Shown: positions 34,222 through 41,831 of the stretch, piece by piece
Layout: every line of letters starts with the position of its first letter
Position numbering within the stretch: position 1 is the stretch's first letter
DNA from: Actinomadura luzonensis
GTDB taxonomy: Bacteria > Actinomycetota > Actinomycetes > Streptosporangiales > Streptosporangiaceae
Reading direction: 5' to 3'
NCBI RefSeq assembly: GCF_022664455.2
Contig: NZ_JAKRKC020000002.1
Location: 558,001 to 622,000 of the forward strand
Length of the DNA: 64,000 bases
Notes under the pieces: model-generated
Told to the model about the DNA's origin: nothing
The model's input: only the letters and a program-made list of their open reading frames with translations
Database searches by the model: none
Translations under genes and position numbers: made by a program

Positions 34222-34854
34222 ATGACGAACGACGGCCGGCGGCTGCGCGGCATGCGCAGCCGCGAGGCGATACTGGAGCAGGCGGTCGGCCTGGCCTCGG
34301 TCGACGGGCTCGACGGGCTCTCCCTGGGGCGGCTGGCGAGCGCGACCGGCATCAGCAAGTCCGGGTTCTTCGCCCACTGGGCAGGCAAGGAGCAGTTGCA
34401 GCTCGACGCCGTCGACTGGGCGGCCCGCCAGTGGCGCGAGCATGTGGTGGCGCCCGCCCTGGAGGCCCCGGCGGGGGTGCGGCGGCTGTTCGCGCTGCAC
34501 GAGGCGCGGCTGCGGTTCTACGCCGGCGGCGTCCTGCCCGGCGGCTGCTTCTTCTTCACCGTGCAGGCCGAGTTCGACGACCGCCCCGGGCCCGTGCACG
34601 ACCGCGTCGCCCGTGCCATGACCGAGTGGCAGGCGTTCATCCAGCGGCAGGTGCGCGAGGCGGTCACCCTGGGCGAGCTGGCCCCGGAGACCGACCCGGC
34701 GCAGCTCGCGTACGAGATCGACGCGCTCGGCGAGATGGTGATCATCCACTCCCGCCTGCACGACGGCGCGGACTCCCTCGGGCACGCCCGCCGCGCGGTC
34801 CTGCAGCGCCTGCGCGCCCTCTGCCCCGACCCCACGCTGCTCCCGGAGGACTGA
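34222..34854 (+). CDS. TetR-family regulator
   Basis: The protein has 210 residues. The HTH (LGRLASATGISKSGFFAHWAGKEQL) is of the AcrR/TetR type with a C-terminal TetR_C_6-like domain containing PGGCFFFTVQAEFDDRPGPV. It begins at ATG 34222, downstream of a -35/-10 pair whose spacer holds its likely operator. The stop is 2 bp before the thioesterase start, and GGAGGA for that gene lies in its last codons. The operon therefore carries its own repressor, and the ligand may be an acyl-CoA. Confidence 0.87.
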   Translation: MTNDGRRLRGMRSREAILEQAVGLASVDGLDGLSLGRLASATGISKSGFFAHWAGKEQLQLDAVDWAARQWREHVVAPALEAPAGVRRLFALHEARLRFYAGGVLPGGCFFFTVQAEFDDRPGPVHDRVARAMTEWQAFIQRQVREAVTLGELAPETDPAQLAYEIDALGEMVIIHSRLHDGADSLGHARRAVLQRLRALCPDPTLLPED

Positions 34855-34856
34855 CC

Positions 34857-35294
34857 ATGACGGAAGACGGCGTGTACGAGCCGGTCCAGGTGCACTTCGA
34901 CGACCTCGACGCCATGGGCCTGCTGCACAACTCCCGCTACGCCTTGCTGGTGGAGCGGGCGATCGGCGCCTACTGGCAGCGGCTCGGCTGGTCGGCCGAC
35001 CCGGGCCGGTCGGCGTTCAAGGACGTGCTGCTGGCCGTCCGCGAGTTCAAGGTCACCTACCACGCGCCCATCACGGAGGCGGGCGCGCCGGTGGTGCACT
35101 TCTGGATGGAGCGGATGGGCCGCACCAGCGGCGTCTACGGCTTCCGGGTCCTGTCCGCCGACCGGGCCGTGGTGCACGCCGACGGCTACCGCGTCAACGT
35201 CAACCTGGACCCGGCCACGCTGCGTCCCGAGCCGTTCAGCGCCGAGCTGCGGGCCGCCGCCGGGCCGCTGCTCCGCGCGCCGCTGCCGTGCTGA
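34857..35294 (+). CDS. Acyl-CoA thioesterase, hot-dog fold (4HBT)
   Basis: The protein has 145 residues. VHFDDLDAMGLLHNSRYALLVERA is the typical active-site region of 4-hydroxybenzoyl-CoA-type thioesterases, with Asp in DDLDAMG as the likely catalytic acid (near 17). It hydrolyses acyl-CoA thioesters in the cytoplasm. It is translationally linked to the TetR gene upstream and overlaps the next small gene by 7 bp. Confidence 0.85.
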   Translation: MTEDGVYEPVQVHFDDLDAMGLLHNSRYALLVERAIGAYWQRLGWSADPGRSAFKDVLLAVREFKVTYHAPITEAGAPVVHFWMERMGRTSGVYGFRVLSADRAVVHADGYRVNVNLDPATLRPEPFSAELRAAAGPLLRAPLPC

Positions 35295-35662
35295 GGTCCC
35301 GCTGGTTCCCCGGCCCGGACGCGGACGCGCCCGGCCCGCTGGTCGCCGCGCTGACCGACTACCGGGCGCACCGGCTCCTCGACCTGCCCGGCATCGCCCG
35401 CCACGGGCTGGCGCTGAGCCGCCTGTGGCCGGCCCTGCCGGGCGCGGTCGGCATGTGGCTCTGGGCCGACCTGCGGGGCCGCCGGGCCGGGTCGCTGTCG
35501 GTGTGGCGGAGCGAGGACGACCTGCGCGCGTTCGTGCGGTTGCCCGAGCACGTGCGGATCATTGGCGCCTACCGGCACCGCGGCACGCTCCGCTCCCGCA
35601 GCTGGGCGGTCGGCGGCCTGACGGACGTGCGCCTCGGGGATGCGTTCCCGCCGCGGCGGTAA
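35288..35662 (+). CDS. Hypothetical protein, possible dimeric alpha/beta-barrel (ABM-like)
   Basis: The protein has 124 residues. The stretch from MWLWADLRGRRAGSLSVWRS through LRAFVRLPEHVRIIGAYRHRG resembles small dimeric alpha/beta-barrel proteins, some of which act as monooxygenases. No catalytic residues are clear. GTG 35288 lies inside the thioesterase gene, so it is the third gene of the TetR operon. The family assignment is tentative. Confidence 0.6.
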   Translation: MLRSRWFPGPDADAPGPLVAALTDYRAHRLLDLPGIARHGLALSRLWPALPGAVGMWLWADLRGRRAGSLSVWRSEDDLRAFVRLPEHVRIIGAYRHRGTLRSRSWAVGGLTDVRLGDAFPPRR

Positions 35663-35704
35663 CATCCGTCCGGGCAGCGGGAAAGCCGGGAAGAAGGAGC
35701 GAAC

Positions 35705-36877
35705 GTGCCGAACCACGGTGACTTCCAGTTCGGGATCTACCTGGACGGGCTGTCCGGCACGCGCCCGGAGCTGCCGATGACGTACGCCGAGCTCGCCCGC
35801 CGCGCCGAGCGGGTGATGTCCGAGCAGGTGTGGAGCTACGTCGAGGGCGGCGCCGGGTCGGAGGGCACCCAGCGGGGCAACGTCGCGGCGTTCGACCGGT
35901 GGGGGCTGGTCCCGCGGATGCTCGCCGGCGCGGCCGAGCGCGACCTGTCGGTCGAGCTGTTCGGCGCCCGGCTGCCCACGCCGCTCCTGCTGGCCCCGGT
36001 CGGGGTCATCGGCATCTGCGCCGAGGACGGCCACGGCGACCTGGCGACGGCCCGCGCGGCCGCCGCCACCGGGGTGCCGATGATCGCCTCCACCCTCACC
36101 CAGGACCCGATGGAGGACGTCGCCGCCCAGCTCGGCGCCACCCCCGGCTGGTTCCAGCTCTACCCGCCGAACGACCGCGAGCTGACCGAGAGCTTCGTGC
36201 GCCGGGCCGAGAAGGCGGGCTTCTCAGCCATCGTGGTCACGCTCGACACGCTGACGCTCGGCTGGCGGCCACGGGACCTGGCGATCGCCAGCTTCCCGCA
36301 GCTGCGCGGCCTGTGCCTGGCCAACTACTTCACCGACCCGGTCTTCCGGGCCCGGCTGGCCGCGCCGCCGGAGGAGGACCCGCAGGCCGCGGCCGGGCTG
36401 TGGGCGATGCTGTTCGGCAACCAGCGGCTGTCCTGGGACGACCTGCCGTGGCTGCGTTCGCTGACCTCGCTGCCACTGCTGCTGAAGGGCGTCTGCCACC
36501 CCGACGACGCGCGCCGCGCCGTCGACGCCGGGGTGGACGGGATCTACTGCTCCAACCACGGCGGCCGGCAGGCCGACGGCGGGCTGCCCGCGCTCGACTG
36601 CCTGCCCGGCGTGGCCGACGCCGTCGGCGCGCACGTGCCGGTGATCTTCGACTCCGGCGTGCGCAGCGGCGTGCACGTGCTCAAGGCGCTGGCCCTCGGC
36701 GCCTCCGCCGTCGCCGTCGGCCGTCCCTACGCCTACGGCCTGGCGGTCGGCGGCCAGGCGGGCATCGAACACGTCCTCCGGTGCCTGCTCGCCGAGGCCG
36801 ACCTGACGATGGCCATCGACGGCTACCCCCGGATCGCCGACCTGGGCCGCGACGCCCTGCGGCCGGTCGCCCGCTGA
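35705..36877 (+). CDS. FMN-dependent alpha-hydroxy-acid oxidase, lactate 2-monooxygenase-like
   Basis: The protein has 390 residues. It begins with FQFGIYLDGLSGTRPELP, typical of lactate 2-monooxygenase, and has the catalytic His in YCSNHGGRQADGG with flavin-binding LLLKGV and the C-terminal phosphate loop FDSGVRSGVHVLKALALGAS. It would oxidise an L-2-hydroxy acid such as lactate. Upstream, TAACAT at about 35660 may be the -10, and GAAGGAG precedes the GTG. No neighbour suggests a specific pathway. Confidence 0.86.
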   Translation: MPNHGDFQFGIYLDGLSGTRPELPMTYAELARRAERVMSEQVWSYVEGGAGSEGTQRGNVAAFDRWGLVPRMLAGAAERDLSVELFGARLPTPLLLAPVGVIGICAEDGHGDLATARAAAATGVPMIASTLTQDPMEDVAAQLGATPGWFQLYPPNDRELTESFVRRAEKAGFSAIVVTLDTLTLGWRPRDLAIASFPQLRGLCLANYFTDPVFRARLAAPPEEDPQAAAGLWAMLFGNQRLSWDDLPWLRSLTSLPLLLKGVCHPDDARRAVDAGVDGIYCSNHGGRQADGGLPALDCLPGVADAVGAHVPVIFDSGVRSGVHVLKALALGASAVAVGRPYAYGLAVGGQAGIEHVLRCLLAEADLTMAIDGYPRIADLGRDALRPVAR

Positions 36878-36952
36878 CCCGCGGCGGCGGGCGGCGGCGG
36901 GGCATGGGACCGGCCGCCTCGGGTAGCGGGCGGGTCGCACGAGAGGAGCACC

Positions 36953-37138
36953 ATGTCCCAGCCTGACGAGACGGCACCCCTGGCGGATCGGCGCGACCCG
37001 GCGGAGGACCACGAGGAGCCGGACTTCGCCGAGGAGTTCACCCCCTCGCCGACCGACCCCGCCAACCAGCCGGAGGACGACCCCGACGAGCGGGTGTACG
37101 GGCAGGACGAGGGCTACGACAAGCCCACCGACGGCTGA
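36953..37138 (+). CDS. Small acidic hypothetical protein
   Basis: The protein has 61 residues, rich in Asp, Glu and Pro, with no hydrophobic segment, so it is probably disordered and cytoplasmic. GAGAGGAG lies just before the ATG, which supports the start. I do not recognise a function. Confidence 0.6.
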   Translation: MSQPDETAPLADRRDPAEDHEEPDFAEEFTPSPTDPANQPEDDPDERVYGQDEGYDKPTDG

Positions 37139-37147
37139 GCCCGGGGG

Positions 37148-37399
37148 TCACTCCACGTACGCCCACATGTCATAGGTGACGTAGCCCGGGTAGGTCTGCG
37201 GGTAGTGCTGGCTGCACCACCACACCCCCCAGCGCCCGGTCTCCTGCCCGGCCCGGCCGAAGGCGATGCAGGTGTCGTAGGGGAGCTGGCTGTAGACGAT
37301 CTGGAGCGTGGGCGAGGCGTGCGCCGGCGCGCCGACGGCCAGGACGGACGTCAGGGCGGCGACCGTGACGAGTGCTGCGGAGACGATTCTGCGACGCAC
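37148..37399 (-). CDS. Small secreted protein
   Basis: The protein has 83 residues. The signal peptide RRRIVSAALVTVAALTSVLA ends near AHA (about residue 28). The mature part has two Cys (YDTCIAF and WWCSQHY) that can form a disulfide, and several Tyr and Trp. GTG 37399 is preferred over an upstream frame start because AGGGAGAA is 3-10 nt before it. No family is recognised. Confidence 0.65.
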   Translation of the reverse strand: MRRRIVSAALVTVAALTSVLAVGAPAHASPTLQIVYSQLPYDTCIAFGRAGQETGRWGVWWCSQHYPQTYPGYVTYDMWAYVE

Positions 37400-37548
37400 C
37401 GGTTCTCCCTCGTGTGGGGTGGCGTTGTGACGGGCGATCACGGTGGAATTGCACGACGCGGCCCGCCGCGTCCGCAAGATCGGGCGTCGCGCCGCCCCGG
37501 CGACCAGGAGCGATGCCGCGGGCGTGATGAAAGGTTCATGGGCGTCGC

Positions 37549-37745
37549 TCACAGCGGGGTGCGCAGGAACCGCTGGTTCGTGCCGCCGTGGCAGGTGTAC
37601 TGGATGCCGGCGGCCAGGTTGCCGGTGGAGCGGTCGCGTGCCGGGCCTGGCCGGGCTGCCGGCCGGTGGCGGCGGAGGTCGGTATGAAGTACACGTCGCC
37701 GCGCTTGGACAGGGCGGGCGCCTCCCGGTGGTCGCCGGCCCACAC
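37549..37745 (-). pseudogene. Fossil of a GH43-type glycosidase with ricin-type lectin tail
   Basis: Reading leftward, one frame gives WAGDHREAPALSKRGDVYFI (from about 37745), which resembles the EAPAMFKRxGxYY strand of GH43 exo-galactanase-like enzymes. Another frame ends with GIQYTCHGGTNQRFLR (to 37549), the QxW-type end of a ricin B-lectin repeat. The parts between and before are missing. An exported glycosidase has thus been reduced to two short pieces. The homology is from motif reading only. Confidence 0.45.
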
Positions 37746-37776
37746 CCGCGCCAGCGCCGTCAGTTTTCACAGTCCC

Positions 37777-37851
37777 CAGATTGCTGATCGGCTCGGCGTC
37801 AGCCGCGCCACGATCTCTCGGCACCTGGATCGCAGCTTGCTCCATAAGTGA
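37777..37851 (+). pseudogene. Fragment encoding a recombinase/transposase-type HTH
   Basis: The short frame QIADRLGVSRATISRHL encodes a helix-turn-helix of the kind found at the end of serine recombinases. There is no catalytic domain. The first 32 nt (37777-37808) occur again, inverted, at 50871-50902. Confidence 0.45.
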
Positions 37852-37912
37852 TCCGGGAACGGTGAACCTTCTCGGCCTCTCGCCCGACTGTCCAGGATGA
37901 CGGGAGGACGAG

Positions 37913-38437
37913 ATGACCGATGAGCTGCTGGTGGTGCGCGCTCAGCTGGGAGAGCGCGCGGCGCTGGCCGAACTGCTGGCTCGGTGGCGGACACCGGTGT
38001 GGATCTATGTGTGCCGCATGCTGGATGCCGACCGGGCCGACGACGTGACGCAGGAGATCTGGCTGGCCGTCGTCCGCGGCCTGCCCCGGCTCAGGGAGCC
38101 CGGCCGGTTCGCGCCGTGGCTGTTCACGATCGCCCGGCGGTCGGTCACCGACCGGCTGCGCGGCGAGTACGCCCAGGCGGAGAAAACGTCCGGATTCGGC
38201 GACACGGTCGTCGAGGACCCGGCTGAGGCCATGGTGGATCGTGCCGCGCTCGTGAGCGTGCTGTCAGCTCTGCCGGTGCTGGAGCGGGAGATCCTCGTCC
38301 TGTTCTACCTGGAGGACCTGCCGGTGGAGGAGTGCGCCGACATCTGCCGGATCCCGGCCGGAACGGTCAAGTCCCGGCTCAACCGCGCCCGTCGTCTGCT
38401 GCGTGAACACCTGGAGGAGAAGGGATACCGGCCATGA
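37913..38437 (+). CDS. ECF-type RNA polymerase sigma factor
   Basis: The protein has 174 residues. Region 2 (RADDVTQEIWLAVVRGLPRL, with FAPWLFTIARRSVTDRLR) and region 4 (ALPVLEREILVLFYLEDLPVEECADICRIPAGTVKSRL) are both complete. It redirects RNA polymerase to a small set of promoters. The stop overlaps the next gene by ATGA, so the small membrane protein is probably its partner. TGACGGGAGGACGAG upstream supplies the ribosome site. Confidence 0.9.
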   Translation: MTDELLVVRAQLGERAALAELLARWRTPVWIYVCRMLDADRADDVTQEIWLAVVRGLPRLREPGRFAPWLFTIARRSVTDRLRGEYAQAEKTSGFGDTVVEDPAEAMVDRAALVSVLSALPVLEREILVLFYLEDLPVEECADICRIPAGTVKSRLNRARRLLREHLEEKGYRP

Positions 38438-38916
38438 CGGACGAACCGCGCCTGTCGGCGCAGGACATGATCGAGCACCTGGGTCCGGTGCTGTCGCGGA
38501 GAGTACGGATCCGGGCGGTGACGACACTGCTGACCGGTGGAGCCGGCGCGGTGTTCGTGGGCACGTTGTGGTGGTCGGAGCCAGGGCCGCTGCCCGGGCG
38601 CACGCATTTGGCGTTCGCGTTGTGCACCGTGTTCTGCCTGGCCTGGGCAGGCTACGGCGGGTGGTTGCTGACGCGCCGGGTTCCGCTGTTCGCCACTGAT
38701 CGGGTGATCGCCGCCTGGATCGGCCTGGCCGCCTCGCTGGCCACCACGGCACTCGTGACCGTCGTGGCGGTGCAGCGTGGCACCGGGGCGGGGCTCGCCC
38801 TGGCGGTCGGGGGCCTGTTCGTCGCGGTGGCCCTGGCACTGGTGCTGCGCGCCCATGCCCGCCGCGCAGCGCTGTTGCGCCGCATGCGCGAGCTGACCGG
38901 CCGGGAAGAGCAGTGA
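38434..38916 (+). CDS. Membrane protein coupled to the sigma factor
   Basis: The protein has 160 residues with a cytoplasmic N-terminus of about 28 residues and four membrane helices, ending in a basic tail. It lacks the HxxxCxxC zinc motif of classical anti-sigma factors. Its overlap with the sigma gene suggests that it holds or signals to the factor at the membrane, but this is an inference from position. The stop overlaps the start of the broken ABC gene (GTGA). Confidence 0.7.
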   Translation: MTDEPRLSAQDMIEHLGPVLSRRVRIRAVTTLLTGGAGAVFVGTLWWSEPGPLPGRTHLAFALCTVFCLAWAGYGGWLLTRRVPLFATDRVIAAWIGLAASLATTALVTVVAVQRGTGAGLALAVGGLFVAVALALVLRAHARRAALLRRMRELTGREEQ

Positions 38917-39563
38917 ACGCGCTGCGGACCAGCGGCCTGGGCAAGCGTTACCGGCAGCGGCGGGCGCTGCGCGAGACCACCATCACGGGGCCACCATCAC
39001 GGGGCCACCATCGCGGTGCCCGCCGGGGCCAGGGCCGCGTTGGCCGGGCCGAACGGGGCAGGCAAGTCCACGCTGCTGAACCTGGTCTCCGGCCTGCCGA
39101 CGCCCACCGCGGGACGGGCGGAGGTCTTCGGCCGTCCGCTGGAGACGGCCGCGGTCGCGTTCGTCGCCCAGGACAAGCCGCTGTGTCTGCTGTACGGTGC
39201 CGCCGCCACGGTCGAGCGGCTGGAGCCGGACCTGACCGGGCTCACCTTCCGACTGGCGGGATCTCTGGCCGGCGCGATCTGCCTGATCTGGGCGCTCCCC
39301 TCATCGCCCGGGAGTTCGAAGCTGGTCCCTGCAAGCTCGCCTGGACCCAGAGCCTGTCGCGGGGCCGCCGGCCGGCCGCCGTTCTCGCCGTGACGGCGGC
39401 CGGCGCCCTGGCCGCCACCGCCGCCCTCGCTGCGGTGCTGACCTGGTCCCTGCCGGACAGCGCGGTTGATCCGATGGCGTGGCCGTACTACGAAAGCCAA
39501 CGCCCGGCCCCTTATGGCAGGTCGCTGTTCGCACTGGCACTCGGCACGGTCACCAGGGCGTGA
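38913..39563 (+). pseudogene. ABC transporter ATPase joined to permease, both truncated
   Basis: The frame starts with NALRTSGLGKRYRQRRALRET, a normal ABC N-terminus. The P-loop GPNGAGKSTLLNLVSGL then appears in the next frame, shifted by a 14-bp repeat expansion. The ATPase stops after AFVAQDKPL with no signature or Walker B. From about 39300 another frame gives LIAREFEAGPCKLAWTQSLS, a segment typical of the permease that usually follows. A large deletion has fused the two genes. The product cannot transport. Confidence 0.75.
38977..39018. repeat. 14-bp tandem repeat, three units, causing a frameshift
   Basis: CCACCATCACGGGG occurs at 38977 and 38991, and the changed copy CCACCATCGCGGTG at 39005. 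Two extra units add 28 bp, which shifts the frame by exactly +1, the shift seen between the ABC N-terminus and its P-loop. Confidence 0.85.
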
Positions 39564-39575
39564 AGAGCCTGCCGG

Positions 39576-40241
39576 TCACCTGGGGCGCGTGACCGCTGGT
39601 CCCAGCAGGGCTCGCAACTCGTCGGCGATCAGCAGGTCGGGGTCGATCTTCATGCCGGCGAAGTGGCCCGCGAGTTCCAGTGACAGCACGCCGTGCAGCC
39701 GGGTCCAGAACGACAGCGCCCGATGCAGCGTCGTGACCGGCGCCGGGTGCCCGAAGGCCCAGTCGCGGTGCGTGGCCAGATGGGTGTCGAACGGTGTCGC
39801 CGGCCCGCTCGCCGGCACCGCCCCGCACACCTCCAGCAGCACCGTCATCACCTCGAACGAGATCCGCACGGTGTCGTCCGGCGCGTGGTAGCCGGGGACG
39901 GGCGTGCCGTAGATGAGGAAGTACCGCTGGGGGTCGCTGCGCGCCCACTTGCGGATCGTGCGGGCCAGTCCGATCAGGTCGGCGCCGGAGTCGGCCGCCG
40001 CCCGTACCTCGTCGGCGAGGCTGCGGTAGGCGTCGCGGATGAGCGCGGTGATCAGCTCGTCGCGGCTGGCGAAGTACCGGTACAAGGCGGGGCCGCTCAT
40101 CCCCACCTGCTTGGCGATCGCGTTGAGCGAGAGGGCGGCGACGCCCGCCGTGGCGATCTGCTCCCACGCGTGCCGCTTGATCTCCGCGCGCACCTGAGCC
40201 CGGTAGCGCTCGCGCGGGCTCTGCCCACCGCGGTCTGTCAT
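39576..40241 (-). CDS. TetR-family regulator
   Basis: The protein has 221 residues. The HTH is LNAIAKQVGMSGPALYRYFASRDEL, and the rest is a TetR_C_13-like domain (WARSDPQRYFLIYGTPVPGYHAPD). ATG 40241 is chosen because GGAAGGAG lies 7 nt upstream; an earlier in-frame start at 40280 has none. It is divergent from the SRPBCC gene. Two copies of a 15-bp element lie between the genes and are its likely targets. Confidence 0.88.
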   Translation of the reverse strand: MTDRGGQSPRERYRAQVRAEIKRHAWEQIATAGVAALSLNAIAKQVGMSGPALYRYFASRDELITALIRDAYRSLADEVRAAADSGADLIGLARTIRKWARSDPQRYFLIYGTPVPGYHAPDDTVRISFEVMTVLLEVCGAVPASGPATPFDTHLATHRDWAFGHPAPVTTLHRALSFWTRLHGVLSLELAGHFAGMKIDPDLLIADELRALLGPAVTRPR

Positions 40242-40265
40242 CGGCCAGCTCCTTCCTCGTCGCTG

Positions 40266-40323
40266 GTTAGAGCTTCTCACGTTTCTTATTGACCTTCACT
40301 TCTGCGGCGTTATAGCTTCTAAC
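40266..40323. promoter_or_regulatory. Two copies of a 15-bp element, GTTANAGCTTCTNAC
   Basis: GTTAGAGCTTCTCAC (40266-40280) and GTTATAGCTTCTAAC (40309-40323) start 43 bp apart, about four helical turns, in the divergent promoter region. Two dimers of the adjacent TetR protein could bind side by side on one face. Confidence 0.6.
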
Positions 40324-40357
40324 TATCGCAAATGATACTCACTTCTGGGAGAACTTC

Positions 40358-40969
40358 ATGCCGAAGACCCGCCTCCTCGCCGTCCCCCTGGCCGCGGCAC
40401 TCCTCGCCGCCGGCGCCGGCGCCGCCGACGCCGTCACCCTCGACCGGACGAGCTCGGTGACCTGCCGCGGCAAGGGCATCGACCCCCGCGCCAAGCTGCA
40501 CCACCGCACCCAGATCCTCATCAAGGCCCCGCTGCGCACCGTCTGGAACCTGCATGCCGACGTCGAACGCTGGCCGTCCTGGCAGGAGCCCGTCACCAGC
40601 GCCAAGCGGCTCGACCGGGGCCCGCTGCGCAAGGGCTCGAAGTTCCGCTGGACCACGCCGGCGCCCGCCACACCCGCGACCCCCGCCACCACCCTGGTCA
40701 TCACCTCCACCGTCAAGGACCTCAAGCGGGGCGCCTGCATCCGCTGGAGCGGCCCGGCCGTCGGCGAGGGGCTGCGCATCGACCAGGGCGTGCACGTCTG
40801 GAACTTCACCGAGGTCAAGGGCGGGGTCCTGGTGCGTACCGAGGAGAGCTGGACCGGCAGCCAGATCGAGGCCGACCCGCAGACCTCCATCAAGTACCTC
40901 GCCCCCGGCCTCGACCTCTGGCTGACCGCCCTCAAGTCCGCCGCCGAAGCCCGCTCCGGCCGGAAGTGA
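40358..40969 (+). CDS. Exported SRPBCC-fold protein
   Basis: The protein has 203 residues. A signal peptide (MPKTRLLAVPLAAALLAAGA, cleavage near ADA) is followed by a START/SRPBCC domain: LHHRTQILIKAPLRTVWNLHADVERWPSWQ, then WTTPAPAT..., VHVWNFTEVKGG and VRTEESWTG. SRPBCC proteins hold lipid- or polyketide-like ligands; a secreted one is uncommon. GGGAGAA lies upstream of ATG 40358. It is probably controlled by the divergent TetR gene. Confidence 0.8.
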   Translation: MPKTRLLAVPLAAALLAAGAGAADAVTLDRTSSVTCRGKGIDPRAKLHHRTQILIKAPLRTVWNLHADVERWPSWQEPVTSAKRLDRGPLRKGSKFRWTTPAPATPATPATTLVITSTVKDLKRGACIRWSGPAVGEGLRIDQGVHVWNFTEVKGGVLVRTEESWTGSQIEADPQTSIKYLAPGLDLWLTALKSAAEARSGRK

Positions 40970-40971
40970 TC

Positions 40972-41319
40972 ATGAAGCCCGCCATCCGCCCTTCCCTGCC
41001 CGCCCTCATCGCCGCCTAGACCGCACCGGTCCTCGTCCTCGGCGGCTTCGCCCTGCTCTCCGGCATCCCCATCGCCATCGTGCTGATCGCCACCCTGCGT
41101 GATGCCCGCTTGCGCGCCCTGCGCTGGGGGAGCGGGGCGCTCGTCGCCGCCTACGCCATCCCGGTGGCGTTCTGGCAGCTGGGGCCGAGCGACGCGCCGA
41201 GCCTGACCAAGTACATGAACCCCGCCGTCACCGCGATCCTCATCGCCGCCGGCGTGGCCGTCGCCCTCGCCTTCCACGTCCAGCGCAGGCGCGCCGCGGC
41301 GCAGCCCACGGCCGACTGA
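40972..41319 (+). pseudogene. Small two-helix membrane protein with in-frame TAG
   Basis: A frame begins at ATG 40972, two bases after the SRPBCC stop, and would give 115 residues with two or three membrane helices. Codon 16 is TAG (41017-41019), and the same frame continues open to 41319. An ATG or GTG farther on could give a shorter protein. A single base change or a sequencing error explains the stop. No family is recognised. Confidence 0.55.
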
Positions 41320-41831
41320 CGCCAGCCACACCCCGGAGCGGGCGGGCGGATGCCGAAGGCTCCGTGCGGACCCGTGCGAGTTTCGCGCGACGGGAGGACG
41401 GGGGCTGCGCGCAAGGCTAAATACTGAGCGTTGCCGAACGTGCGGCGTCCGCCAGAAGGCGAGAGGTAACTCAGAGCCAGCGCGCCGATCCGTAGCGTGG
41501 ATTTCTCCTGGTCAGCCCGCTAAGCGGCTTTCTGTGAAGTTGCTGGCAATTGCATCACGGACAGGTAACGAGCGCTCGTGACCACCTGCATCGTTTACGC
41601 AGAGCAATGTTGGCGCTCGGTCGGACATCCTTCCTGCTCGGCCGTGATCTTCCCAGTTGGATCCAAGTCCGCGACGCTCGCGCACAGGTGTTCGAGAAAA
41701 GTGGTATGCCACCTTCCGTAATCATTGACCGAATATGCCTGTTTGTGGCGAGATACGGGTGTTTTGCTCCGAGGATCTTTAGATCCTCCTTATCCGCGGC
41801 CTCCTGGGCTGCGGAGATGTGGAGTGCGCTC
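41320..41831. other. 512-bp lower-GC leader region before the RHS gene
   Basis: I see no supported gene here. The base composition is less GC-rich than the surroundings, especially from 41600 on. TTGACC at 41725 may be a -35. A strong inverted repeat lies at 41771-41788. The region probably holds a long untranslated leader or imported DNA. Confidence 0.55.
41771..41788 (+). promoter_or_regulatory. Inverted repeat GAGGATCTTTAGATCCTC in RHS leader
   Basis: Two 8-bp arms pair perfectly around TT, 43 bp before the chosen start codon. The right arm runs into CCTCC, the complement of a ribosome site. It may be an operator, or in RNA a hairpin that affects translation. Confidence 0.5.

Noticed and set aside
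32139..34388. A 749-codon minus-strand frame overlapping the deacetylase-esterase gene
   Set aside because: The 32237-33958 frame has the signal peptide and catalytic motifs. The longer frame is an Arg/Pro-rich shadow.
38434..38916. The small membrane protein as a classical zinc anti-sigma factor
   Set aside because: It lacks the HxxxCxxC motif, so only a partner role by position is proposed.
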